From assembly GCA_014380705.1 (NCBI GenBank), contig JACMJI010000326.1, positions 1-25,639 of the forward strand: DNA of 25,639 bases, written 5' to 3'. The stretch's first letter is position 1. Each line of letters opens with the position of its first letter. Position numbers and translations under genes: made by a program. A model generated the notes under the pieces. That model saw only the letters and a list, made by a program, of their open reading frames with translations, was not told the DNA's origin and made no database searches. Source of the stretch: Gorillibacterium sp. GTDB lineage: Bacteria > Bacillota > Bacilli > Paenibacillales > NBRC-103111. Below are positions 17,104 through 23,412 of the stretch, piece after piece.

Positions 17104-17254
17104 ATCATACAGCTTCCGTTTATCTTTGAAAAGCTGTAATTTCTTTGTTTAGCTTTAAAAATAAATACCAAACCAGCCATAAATCTGGAGAAGTAAAAAT
17201 AAATTTTAACTAATCTTATCATGTTCTGGGCAAGATATCTGCAATTTCTTTCGA

Positions 17255-17266
17255 TCAATCGATTGA
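17255..17266. promoter_or_regulatory. 12-bp palindrome in the rhaB-aldolase control region
   Basis: TCAATCGATTGA is a perfect palindrome close to the middle of the divergent intergenic region. It is a candidate operator for shared control of both directions. It shares no obvious sequence with the longer inverted repeat at 17083. Confidence 0.3.
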
Positions 17267-17431
17267 ATATTATGGATTACTCTAATCTATTGTTATATTT
17301 GTGAATTTTTTCGTGTGCTGATGTGTTTTAACTTGTTCCATGTTATTATGAAGATAATTCAAAAATAAACAAACATTTTTAAAGATCTTATCTACACTTC
17401 AATCCGACTAACCATCCTGGGAGGAACTCAA

Positions 17432-18721
17432 ATGCAATTCAATCTGCTTCATCCGGCTGACCAGATCATCATGATCATGGAGCGAATTTACCGTTACGGC
17501 ATGACTACTACATCCGGAGGTAATCTTTCGATTATCGACGATAAAGGAGATATCTGGATCAGTCCAGCAAGCGTGGACAAAGGTTCCCTTACACGTGCCG
17601 ATGTTGTCTGTGTCAAAGCAGACGGTACTATCGTTGGTAAACACCGTCCATCCAGCGAGTTTCCTTTTCATCAGATGATGTACAAGAAGAGACCAGACCT
17701 GAAGGCAGTTGTTCATGCTCATCCACCCGCTCTTGTTGCATTCAGTATCGCCCGCAAAATCCCGAACATCCAAATGCTTCCGAATGATCATCTGGTCAGT
17801 GGAGAAGTTGGCATGGCTGATTATGCTCTCCCCGGTAGTGCGCTTCTAGGTGAAGAAATCGCCTCCGTCTTTGCGCAAGGCATTCGTACAGTTATGATGG
17901 AGAATCATGGTATTGTTGCAGGTGGTGTGACATTGTTTGAAGCTTTCCAAGCCTTCGAAACCCTGGAATACACGGCTCGTCTAGAAATTAATGGCCGCCA
18001 GCTCGGAAAGATAAATTCATTGACAGTGGAGCAGCAAGAACAAGCTCGGACCGAGCAGCATCAAATCTCGGATGAATTCCAGCCTGCTGCAGTTACATCG
18101 GAAGAGCGGGAAGTTCGTAGAGATATGTGTGCATATATTCATCGTTCCTACGATCAGCGTCTGTTTACCAGCACCCAAGGAACCTTCTCCCAACGCCTTT
18201 CGGATGGCTCAATCATCATCACTCCGACTGGCAAAGATCGTAAATACCTCGCGCCGGAAGACCTGGTACGAGTGGAGAACGGCGCCAAGGAGTCTGGCAA
18301 GGTGCCAAGCCGCTCTGTTAAGTTCCATCAAGCGATATATGATGCACAACCTGATATTCATTCCATCATCATTGCGCATCCCCCTAATATTATGGCGTTC
18401 GCGATCACAGATATGGCTTTTGACTCCCGTACGATTCCTGAGAGCTATATTTTACTGCGCAACAATCCCAAGGTACCGTTTGGTGCAACCTTCCTAGATA
18501 TGGAGCAGACCGCCAAGCTATTCGTCGCTAACACCCCAATGGTGATTGCGGAGAACGATTGCGTAATCGTCACTGGAAGCAGCATGCTTAATGCTTTCGA
18601 CCGACTTGAGGTTGCGGAATACAGTGCCAAAGCGATTCTCGCCGCCCAGATTATTGGCGACATCATCCACATTGATGAACAGAAGATCAAAGATATTGAC
18701 GTTGCTTTCAACCTGCTGTAA
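17432..18721 (+). CDS. Tandem-domain class II aldolase (probable rhamnulose-1-phosphate aldolase)
   Basis: This 429-residue cytosolic protein contains two class II aldolase/adducin domains, about 1-195 and 225-420; the usual enzyme has one of about 210-275 residues. Domain 1 has the full zinc set: E76 (SSEFPFH), H95 and H97 (VVHAHPP) and H159 (ENHG). It should split rhamnulose 1-phosphate (or fuculose 1-phosphate) into dihydroxyacetone phosphate and L-lactaldehyde. Domain 2 aligns well (SRSVKFH, IIIAHPP, ENDC) but E becomes S295, the first His becomes I314 and the last becomes D376, so only H316 remains and catalysis there is unlikely. GGGAGG lies eight bases before the ATG. Position opposite rhaB and before an alcohol dehydrogenase supports the rhamnose role. 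Many Bacillales use a bifunctional RhaEW instead; this gene is a different solution. Confidence 0.85.
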   Translation: MQFNLLHPADQIIMIMERIYRYGMTTTSGGNLSIIDDKGDIWISPASVDKGSLTRADVVCVKADGTIVGKHRPSSEFPFHQMMYKKRPDLKAVVHAHPPALVAFSIARKIPNIQMLPNDHLVSGEVGMADYALPGSALLGEEIASVFAQGIRTVMMENHGIVAGGVTLFEAFQAFETLEYTARLEINGRQLGKINSLTVEQQEQARTEQHQISDEFQPAAVTSEEREVRRDMCAYIHRSYDQRLFTSTQGTFSQRLSDGSIIITPTGKDRKYLAPEDLVRVENGAKESGKVPSRSVKFHQAIYDAQPDIHSIIIAHPPNIMAFAITDMAFDSRTIPESYILLRNNPKVPFGATFLDMEQTAKLFVANTPMVIAENDCVIVTGSSMLNAFDRLEVAEYSAKAILAAQIIGDIIHIDEQKIKDIDVAFNLL

Positions 18722-18778
18722 GCAGCTGTAATTTTTGTAGGTTGTGTAGGCTGCTGTGCAGGCTGCTTAATGCTACTT

Positions 18779-18820
18779 TAGGCTGCTGTAAGCTAATGTA
18801 GGCTGCTGTAAGCTAATGTA
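18779..18820 (+). repeat. Tandem 20-bp repeat, two exact copies
   Basis: The unit GGCTGCTGTAAGCTAATGTA occurs at 18781-18800 and 18801-18820, and the two bases before it also match. Partial versions (TAGGCTGCTGTGCAGGCTGC) lie just upstream at about 18747-18766, so the array has drifted at its left edge. It starts about 25 bases after the aldolase stop codon. Confidence 0.85.
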
Positions 18821-19131
18821 AGTGCTTTATGGTAAGTAGACGTTTGACGTTTGATTAACATTTGCCCACCCTCCAATTTTTTAGAGGCTATGCAGACAAT
18901 AGTTGCTCTTATTTCTACAAAAACCTACCTTTTACCTGTATGCGGACTCAGACGACCTTATTTACCTACAGCAGCACGGGAATAGCTGTTTTGCACCAAT
19001 AAGCGTCACTGAATCCGCATCATTCCAATACAACTTGTTACTTTTTTCACTTGATTCCTCTGTTAGCAACTGTTGGAGCCCAAGCCATTGATCGTGGACT
19101 AACCCCTGGACTGAAGGGGCCGCTCCGAAAC

Positions 19132-19158
19132 AAATAGTGCTCATTTTGAGCACTATTT
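19132..19158. repeat. Perfect 12-bp hairpin, copy A
   Basis: AAATAGTGCTCA (19132-19143) and TGAGCACTATTT (19147-19158) pair perfectly around a TTT loop. The reverse-strand reading shares its core with hairpin B at 19182-19210. No T-run follows beyond the stem, so terminator function for the aldolase gene is possible only weakly. Confidence 0.8.
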
Positions 19159-19181
19159 AGACCCTAGCGTCCCCAAAGCCT

Positions 19182-19210
19182 GATTTAGCGCTCAAAATAA
19201 GCGCTAAATC
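19182..19210. repeat. Perfect 11-bp hairpin, copy B
   Basis: GATTTAGCGCT (19182-19192) and AGCGCTAAATC (19200-19210) pair perfectly around a seven-base loop CAAAATA. Compared with the reverse strand of copy A, the core TAGYGCTCAAAATRAGCRCTA is shared, with a T-A pair in A replaced by C-G in B. Confidence 0.8.
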
Positions 19211-19332
19211 AACCAAAGCCAGCCCCGACGGATCGCCAAATGGGAAATATGCGTTTATAATTCACCAAAAGCAGAGGCCTGCACCAAAAATGCTAGGTGT
19301 TATCACAAGACAGTACATTATAGTCAGACATT

Positions 19333-19440
19333 GACTTTCGCTCTGACTTTCGCTCTGACTTTCGCTCTGGCTTTCGCTCTGACTTTCGCTCTGGCTTTCG
19401 CTCTGGCTTTCGCTCTGGCTTTCGCTCTGGCTCTGGCTCT
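19333..19440 (+). repeat. 12-bp minisatellite upstream of the dehydrogenase gene
   Basis: Eight tandem copies of GRCTTTCGCTCT run from 19333 to 19428, followed by two copies of the 6-bp half unit GGCTCT to 19440. Units 1, 2, 3 and 5 carry A and units 4, 6, 7 and 8 carry G at the second base; otherwise they are identical. On the minus strand one frame reads repeated Ser-Glu-Ser-Gln, and the A/G difference is silent there, but that frame has no ribosome binding site. The array ends 49 bases before the dehydrogenase ATG. Confidence 0.95.
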
Positions 19441-19489
19441 GCGTTTTAGTAGGCTTACACATCTATTATTCTAGAAGGGTGATGAGAAA

Positions 19490-20647
19490 ATGTTAGCAGT
19501 TAGAAGAATTTATTGGCCCGCAATTAACCTGATAGGTCCTGGAAGCGTCAAGGAAATCGGCGCCGAAATCAAAAATTTCGGTAAAACAAAAGCACTTTTT
19601 GTAACGGACCGTGTGTTGAATGAAATCGGCGTTGTCAAAAGGGTAACCGATGTATTGGATCAAAGCGGAATTGACTACGTTATCTTTGACGACGTTAAAC
19701 CAAACCCTACGACGAAGAATGTTAACGATGGTCTAGCTGTTTACAATGAAAATGGTTGTGACTTTATCATCTCACTTGGTGGAGGATCTCCTCAGGATGC
19801 AGCGAAAGCGATTGGCATTCTTTCTACCAATGGCGGCAATATTGTTGACTATGAAGGCATTGGCAAGTCCAAGGAAAGATCAGCGCCTATTCTTGCAATC
19901 AACACGACGGCCGGCACCGCATCTGAAGTTACGGTCAACTACGTAATTACGGATGAGCACCGGAAGATCAAAATGGTCATGGTTGATCCAAACTCGCTTG
20001 CTGTCGTTGCAGTCAACGATCCGGAACTGATGGTAAACAAACCGGCTGCTCTAACTGCAGCTACTGGAATGGATGCACTCACCCATGCGATTGAGGCCTA
20101 TGTAACCCAAGGCGCTTTTGAGCTATCCGACACGATCGCTTTGAAAGCCATTGAGCTTATTGCTCGCTCGCTCGTTGCTGCCGTCAAGAATGGCAAAGAT
20201 CTGGAAGCCCGCTCCACAATGGCTTGGGGCTCCTACGTTGCCGGACTATCCTTCTCCAACTGCGGGCTTGGTATCGTGCATAGTATGGCTCATCAATTAG
20301 GTTCGGAATATGACCTCCCACATGGGGTAGCCAATGCTATTCTGTTGCCTTATGTAATGGAATTCAACCTTGATTCCGCTGTGGAGAAGTTCGCCTCCAT
20401 TGCCCGGGCAATGGGAGAGAATACCGACGGCTTGACTGTCGAAGAAGCCGCGCCGCTAGCGCTAGCTGCAGTCCGACGCTTATCAGCGGAGGTTGGCATT
20501 CCCGAACTGAAATCAACCAGCTTCGATCCTGCGGATGTCGAGAAGCTTGCTACACAAGCGATGAATGACGTTTGTACAGGTGGTAACCCAAGAGCGGTAA
20601 CAAAGGAAGATTTAATCACCCTTTATCTAAAAGCCTTCCAAGGATAA
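19490..20647 (+). CDS. Iron-dependent alcohol dehydrogenase, lactaldehyde reductase type
   Basis: This 385-residue cytosolic NAD(P)H enzyme belongs to the group III iron alcohol dehydrogenases, whose FucO members reduce L-lactaldehyde to (S)-1,2-propanediol. The nucleotide site is GGGSPQDAAKAI (97-108), followed by TTAGTASEVT (139-148). The predicted iron ligands are D195 and H199 (GMDALTHAIEAYVT), H264 and H278 (GIVHSMAHQL and YDLPHGVANA); all are present. Full family length. AGGGTGA lies about nine bases before the ATG. The lactaldehyde role is inferred from the rhamnose genes to its left, since close relatives also act on 1,3-propanediol, ethanol or threonine. It is 768 bases from the aldolase gene, so it may have a separate promoter, and it ends at a strong terminator. 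Confidence 0.88.
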   Translation: MLAVRRIYWPAINLIGPGSVKEIGAEIKNFGKTKALFVTDRVLNEIGVVKRVTDVLDQSGIDYVIFDDVKPNPTTKNVNDGLAVYNENGCDFIISLGGGSPQDAAKAIGILSTNGGNIVDYEGIGKSKERSAPILAINTTAGTASEVTVNYVITDEHRKIKMVMVDPNSLAVVAVNDPELMVNKPAALTAATGMDALTHAIEAYVTQGAFELSDTIALKAIELIARSLVAAVKNGKDLEARSTMAWGSYVAGLSFSNCGLGIVHSMAHQLGSEYDLPHGVANAILLPYVMEFNLDSAVEKFASIARAMGENTDGLTVEEAAPLALAAVRRLSAEVGIPELKSTSFDPADVEKLATQAMNDVCTGGNPRAVTKEDLITLYLKAFQG

Positions 20648-20694
20648 GCTCCGTCTGTGCTTAGAGTGGTTTTATCCGTTCTGATAAAGTAAAC

Positions 20695-20726
20695 AAAAAG
20701 GCGCATGCTCACGCATGCGCCTTTTT
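20695..20726. terminator. Strong intrinsic terminator after the dehydrogenase gene
   Basis: AAAAAGGCGCATGC (20695-20708) and GCATGCGCCTTTTT (20713-20726) form a perfect 14-bp stem with a TCAC loop. The T-run at the end serves the plus strand, and the A-run at the start lets it work on the minus strand too. It lies 48 bases past the stop codon. Confidence 0.93.
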
Positions 20727-21018
20727 GCGATATAGTGAGGACTTTTTGTCTACGGGGTGGTGAGCTATTGGGCTACGCCTTAAGTTCTTCAACCATAGGG
20801 ACGATCATTTAATAATGGGCCCTCACGAATCACTTAATAAGCTACATCTTGGAACTTCATTTCGTTCCCTTCGCCCACAAGACGAGGGCTATTACCATTC
20901 ACCCTCGAATGACCGCAGTTACCCTCCAGTCCGCAAATTATTGCCATTCACCCTCGAATGACCGCGGGCTATTACCCTGTAATGTCCGCGGGCTACTACC
21001 CTGTAATGTCCTTTACAG
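20727..21018. other. Convergent gap with degenerate repeats, no gene
   Basis: Between the terminator and the TetR stop codon no supported gene is visible. The left half (20727-20885) shows nothing I can name. The right half holds the imperfect repeats listed at 20886-21011. Confidence 0.5.
20886..21011 (+). repeat. Imperfect repeat array, two related unit types
   Basis: CCATTCACCCTCGAATGACC plus GC occurs exactly twice (20895-20916 and 20944-20965). A 24-bp unit beginning CCGCGGGCTAYTACCCTGTA then runs twice in tandem (20962-20985 and 20986-21009), differing at one base. The phrase GGGCTATTACC also begins the first unit, so both unit types may share an origin. The array ends close to the TetR stop codon. 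Confidence 0.8.
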
Positions 21019-21585
21019 TTACAATTCCAATAATTTTTTCATTACACCCTCATGCATGATGTCGTGTATGAGATTGAGAAGTTTCTCAGTCGGCGGTTTA
21101 TTCTCCTGCTTGTACCAATAACTGAGCACGCCAATCATTGCCGCTAAAGTAAATTCGATGGTATAGTCAAGTTCAAAATTATCGGGAGCACCCTGAGTAA
21201 TCAACATTTGCTTGAGTTTAGGCTTTAAATTGTTTTTTAGCTTGTTTAGAAACGAGGGGTCCCCGTTGTCGCCGAGCAGAACAATATAATATTTGCTATG
21301 CTCCTCATACATTTTAATAAAATCGCCCAGGGGAAGCGCTTGTGTGTCTCTTGGCGTATTAAGAGGTGGAAGTTCCTCTAATTTAGGCAAGAGTGAGTCT
21401 TCAATTTGTTCAAGAACATCATAAACATCAATGAAATATTCATAGAATGTGCCCCGATTATACTGTGCTTTGGCAGTAATTTCTTTAACCGTAATCTTAT
21501 CAATGCGCTTCGTGCAATAAATTTGCCAAAAGGCATCTGTAAGGTTTTTTTTAGTTTGCGCAGTAAGTTCCGGTTGTTTTTTCAT
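21019..21585 (-). CDS. TetR-family transcriptional repressor
   Basis: This 188-residue regulator has an N-terminal TetR HTH (about 8-55) with KITVKEITAKAQYNRGTFYEYF, whose RGTFYxYF segment is the family signature. The C-terminal all-helical ligand and dimer domain (about 70-188) has the look of the TetR_C_7 type often found beside ABC exporters. AGGGG lies eight bases before the ATG. It is divergent from an ABC-2 exporter operon over a short promoter region with a palindrome, so it probably represses that operon and itself until an inducer binds. The ligand is unknown. Confidence 0.9.
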   Translation of the reverse strand: MKKQPELTAQTKKNLTDAFWQIYCTKRIDKITVKEITAKAQYNRGTFYEYFIDVYDVLEQIEDSLLPKLEELPPLNTPRDTQALPLGDFIKMYEEHSKYYIVLLGDNGDPSFLNKLKNNLKPKLKQMLITQGAPDNFELDYTIEFTLAAMIGVLSYWYKQENKPPTEKLLNLIHDIMHEGVMKKLLEL

Positions 21586-21634
21586 AAGTGCAACCCCTTC
21601 ACAAGATAATCCGACATATCGTTAAAGTTGTTGG

Positions 21635-21663
21635 TTGATGATTTGTCATTACATTTCTATAAT
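21635..21663 (+). promoter_or_regulatory. Promoter of the ABC-2 exporter operon
   Basis: TTGATG (21635-21640) and a perfect TATAAT (21658-21663) are 17 bases apart, an excellent SigA-type promoter. Transcription should start near 21670, immediately before the palindrome at 21672. Confidence 0.75.
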
Positions 21664-21671
21664 TGCATTAT

Positions 21672-21683
21672 ACAACACGTTGT
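21672..21683. promoter_or_regulatory. Candidate TetR operator
   Basis: ACAAC (21672-21676), a two-base centre AC, and GTTGT (21679-21683) form a short inverted repeat at the predicted transcription start of the exporter operon. The position would block the polymerase, as TetR repressors do. A TATAAT on the minus strand just to its left could serve the repressor gene. Confidence 0.5.
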
Positions 21684-21724
21684 TGGGTAAATAAATTCAA
21701 ATGTTAAAGAGAAGGAGTTCTTAT

Positions 21725-22630
21725 ATGTCTATACTAACCGTTGAACATCTAACAAAGGACTATGGCGAAGGCAAGGGGATTTTCGATGTGTCTTTTAAAA
21801 TTGAACAAGGCGAGGTCTTCGGATTTCTCGGTCCAAATGGGGCGGGGAAAACCACAACCATTCGTCATATCCTCGGTTTTTCAAGGCCGCAAAGTGGCAA
21901 TGCCAGGGTATTAGGATTGGATTGTTGGGATAATCCGAAGGAAATTCAAAGCAAGCTAGGCTACTTGCCAGGTGAAATCGCGTTCCCTCATGATATGAAA
22001 GGCACACAATTTATAAAGTACATCGCAGATATGCGTGGGCTTACAGATATGACCAAGGCTAATAAGATTATCAAGCAATTTGAGCTTGACCCGTCGGGCG
22101 CTCTTAAACGGATGTCCAAGGGAATGAAGCAGAAGATCGGAATTGTGTGTGCTTTCATGCACGACCCCGATCTACTCATTCTTGACGAGCCAACTAGCGG
22201 ACTAGACCCCTTGATGCAAGCAACCTTTATCAAGCTAATCCGTGAAGAAAAAGAAAACGGTAAAAGTATTCTTATGTCTTCTCATATGTTTGAAGAGGTT
22301 GATGGAACCTGTGATCGTGTCGGAATGATAAAGGGGGGTAAGCTGATTGCGACAATTAACCCAAATGATATCCGTCGTTCCGAAACAAAGACCTTCAAAA
22401 TTGAGTTTTTATCTCACGAGGATTTTCAATCCATGCTAGAAGAAAGCTTTACGATTAGAGACATCAAATCAGAGTTACGCCAAGTTATCATCGATATAAA
22501 TGACGCAGAGGTTAATGAATTGCTTATGGCATTGTCCAAACGCAAGGTGAAGTTTATTAGTGAAATGAAGCACACCCTTGAACATCACTTTATGCAATAT
22601 TACGAGAGAGGTAACCATCATGTTCAGTAA
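21725..22630 (+). CDS. ABC-2 type exporter, ATP-binding protein
   Basis: This 301-residue ATPase powers the membrane partner encoded next to it. The Walker A motif is GPNGAGKTT (36-44), the signature is degenerate as MSKGMKQK (130-137), and Walker B is LLILDEP (150-156), followed by TSGLDP and the switch His in MSSHMFEEVD. A C-terminal DUF4162-like extension (about 215-301) is typical of the DrrA/CcmA-like group that moves drugs, lantibiotics or lipids. GAAGGAG lies seven bases before the ATG at 21725; an ATG at 21701 has no such site. Its stop overlaps the next gene by 11 bases, so the two are translationally coupled. The TetR pairing suggests induction by the exported compound. Confidence 0.95.
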   Translation: MSILTVEHLTKDYGEGKGIFDVSFKIEQGEVFGFLGPNGAGKTTTIRHILGFSRPQSGNARVLGLDCWDNPKEIQSKLGYLPGEIAFPHDMKGTQFIKYIADMRGLTDMTKANKIIKQFELDPSGALKRMSKGMKQKIGIVCAFMHDPDLLILDEPTSGLDPLMQATFIKLIREEKENGKSILMSSHMFEEVDGTCDRVGMIKGGKLIATINPNDIRRSETKTFKIEFLSHEDFQSMLEESFTIRDIKSELRQVIIDINDAEVNELLMALSKRKVKFISEMKHTLEHHFMQYYERGNHHVQ

Positions 22631-23402
22631 ACCCTATTTCATCCAAACGATAAAATCAAACATTAAGCTGCATGCCATTATTACAGGTATACTTTGCCTG
22701 TTAATATCCATTATTATGAGTGTGTTTGACCCGAAGATGATTGAGGACATAAAGAATGCTAGCAGTGGAGTAGCAATTAATCCCCTTGGGGATATTTCAT
22801 CACTCATTGCCTTTATTGCCAATCAGTTTTATGGCATGATGGCAATTATCTTCCCCATGATTTATTTGATCATTGTTGGTAATAAGCTAATAGCAGGGCA
22901 AGTTGACAAAGGCAGTATGGCCTATAATCTATCAACGCCGGTTACAAGAACACAAATAACCTTTACCAGTGCAATCTATCTTGTAGGCTCTCTAGCGGTT
23001 ATGTTTGGTTTCATTGCTGGAGTAGGATCAGCGGTTGCAGCGATTGTTCAGCCTGGTGTACTCGACTATGGGGTGTTTTTAACGCTGACACTTGGTTGTT
23101 TTTTGTTTCAATTTGCTATCAGCGGAATAACCTTCTTTGCTTCTTGTGTTTTCAACAACTCAAGTAGATCACTTACCGTTGGTGCTGGACTACCCCTTGC
23201 ATTTTTCGCTTTTAACCTACTGGCAAGTATGAGTGATGAGCTTCAGTTCTTAAAGAATTTTTCACTGATTACCCTTTTTGATCGTGATGCAATAATGGAC
23301 GGCAAGGGCTATCTAGCAAAGCTTATTATCCTTGCTGTTATTGGTATTGTTCTATATGTCGCAGGAATAAAGGCATTTAAAGAAAAAGATTTACCCTTAT
23401 AA
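22620..23402 (+). CDS. ABC-2 type exporter, permease
   Basis: This 260-residue integral membrane protein has about six hydrophobic segments: roughly 20-37, 73-95, 115-145, 150-180, 185-205 and 232-250. Between them lie the family-typical phrases VGNKLIAGQVDKGSMAYNLS and TPVTRTQI, in which a cytosolic loop contacts the ATPase. It resembles the ABC2_membrane_3 exporters found with TetR regulators in Firmicutes. GAGAGG lies about eight bases before the ATG at 22620, inside the end of the ATPase gene. It ends ten bases before the convergent hydrolase gene, with no terminator visible in between. Substrate unknown. Confidence 0.9.
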   Translation: MFSKPYFIQTIKSNIKLHAIITGILCLLISIIMSVFDPKMIEDIKNASSGVAINPLGDISSLIAFIANQFYGMMAIIFPMIYLIIVGNKLIAGQVDKGSMAYNLSTPVTRTQITFTSAIYLVGSLAVMFGFIAGVGSAVAAIVQPGVLDYGVFLTLTLGCFLFQFAISGITFFASCVFNNSSRSLTVGAGLPLAFFAFNLLASMSDELQFLKNFSLITLFDRDAIMDGKGYLAKLIILAVIGIVLYVAGIKAFKEKDLPL

Positions 23403-23412
23403 AAGATCAGTT

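Larger units (their letters stand above)
17024..17431. promoter_or_regulatory. Divergent control region between rhaB and the aldolase gene
   Basis: This 408-bp AT-rich stretch has no gene. It holds two palindromes listed separately, at 17083-17103 (rhaB leader side) and 17255-17266 (near the middle). A TATTAT box occurs shortly after 17340 on the plus strand without a good -35, as expected for an activated promoter. I found no convincing cre site for CcpA and no riboswitch that I recognise. Confidence 0.5.
18722..19489. other. Repeat-rich 768-bp gap before the dehydrogenase gene
   Basis: No convincing gene is present. The stretch holds GCTGC-rich tandem repeats (18779-18820), two related perfect hairpins (19132-19158 and 19182-19210) and a 12-bp minisatellite (19333-19440). 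Between 18890 and 19100 there is sequence that encodes stray 62-63-residue frames on both strands without ribosome binding sites; it may be a dispersed repeat of this genome. A TATAGT box at 19319-19324 is a possible -10 for the dehydrogenase, which would put the minisatellite in its leader RNA. Confidence 0.6.

Noticed and set aside
17024..17431. A CcpA cre site in the rhamnose control region.
   Set aside because: The best candidate, near TGAAAAGCTGTAAT, lacks the central CG and mismatches at four positions.
18903..19153. Frames of 62-63 residues on both strands in the gap after the aldolase gene.
   Set aside because: Neither has a ribosome binding site or recognisable domain, and they overlap each other. 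More likely non-coding or a dispersed repeat.
19262..19462. Minus-strand frame encoding Ser-Glu-Ser-Gln repeats.
   Set aside because: No ribosome binding site before its ATG, and the coding content comes from the 12-bp minisatellite. Treated as a repeat, not a gene.
20886..21011. A possible CRISPR array from repeated units of 22-24 bp.
   Set aside because: Only two copies of each unit, one pair in direct tandem without spacers, and no cas genes in the window.
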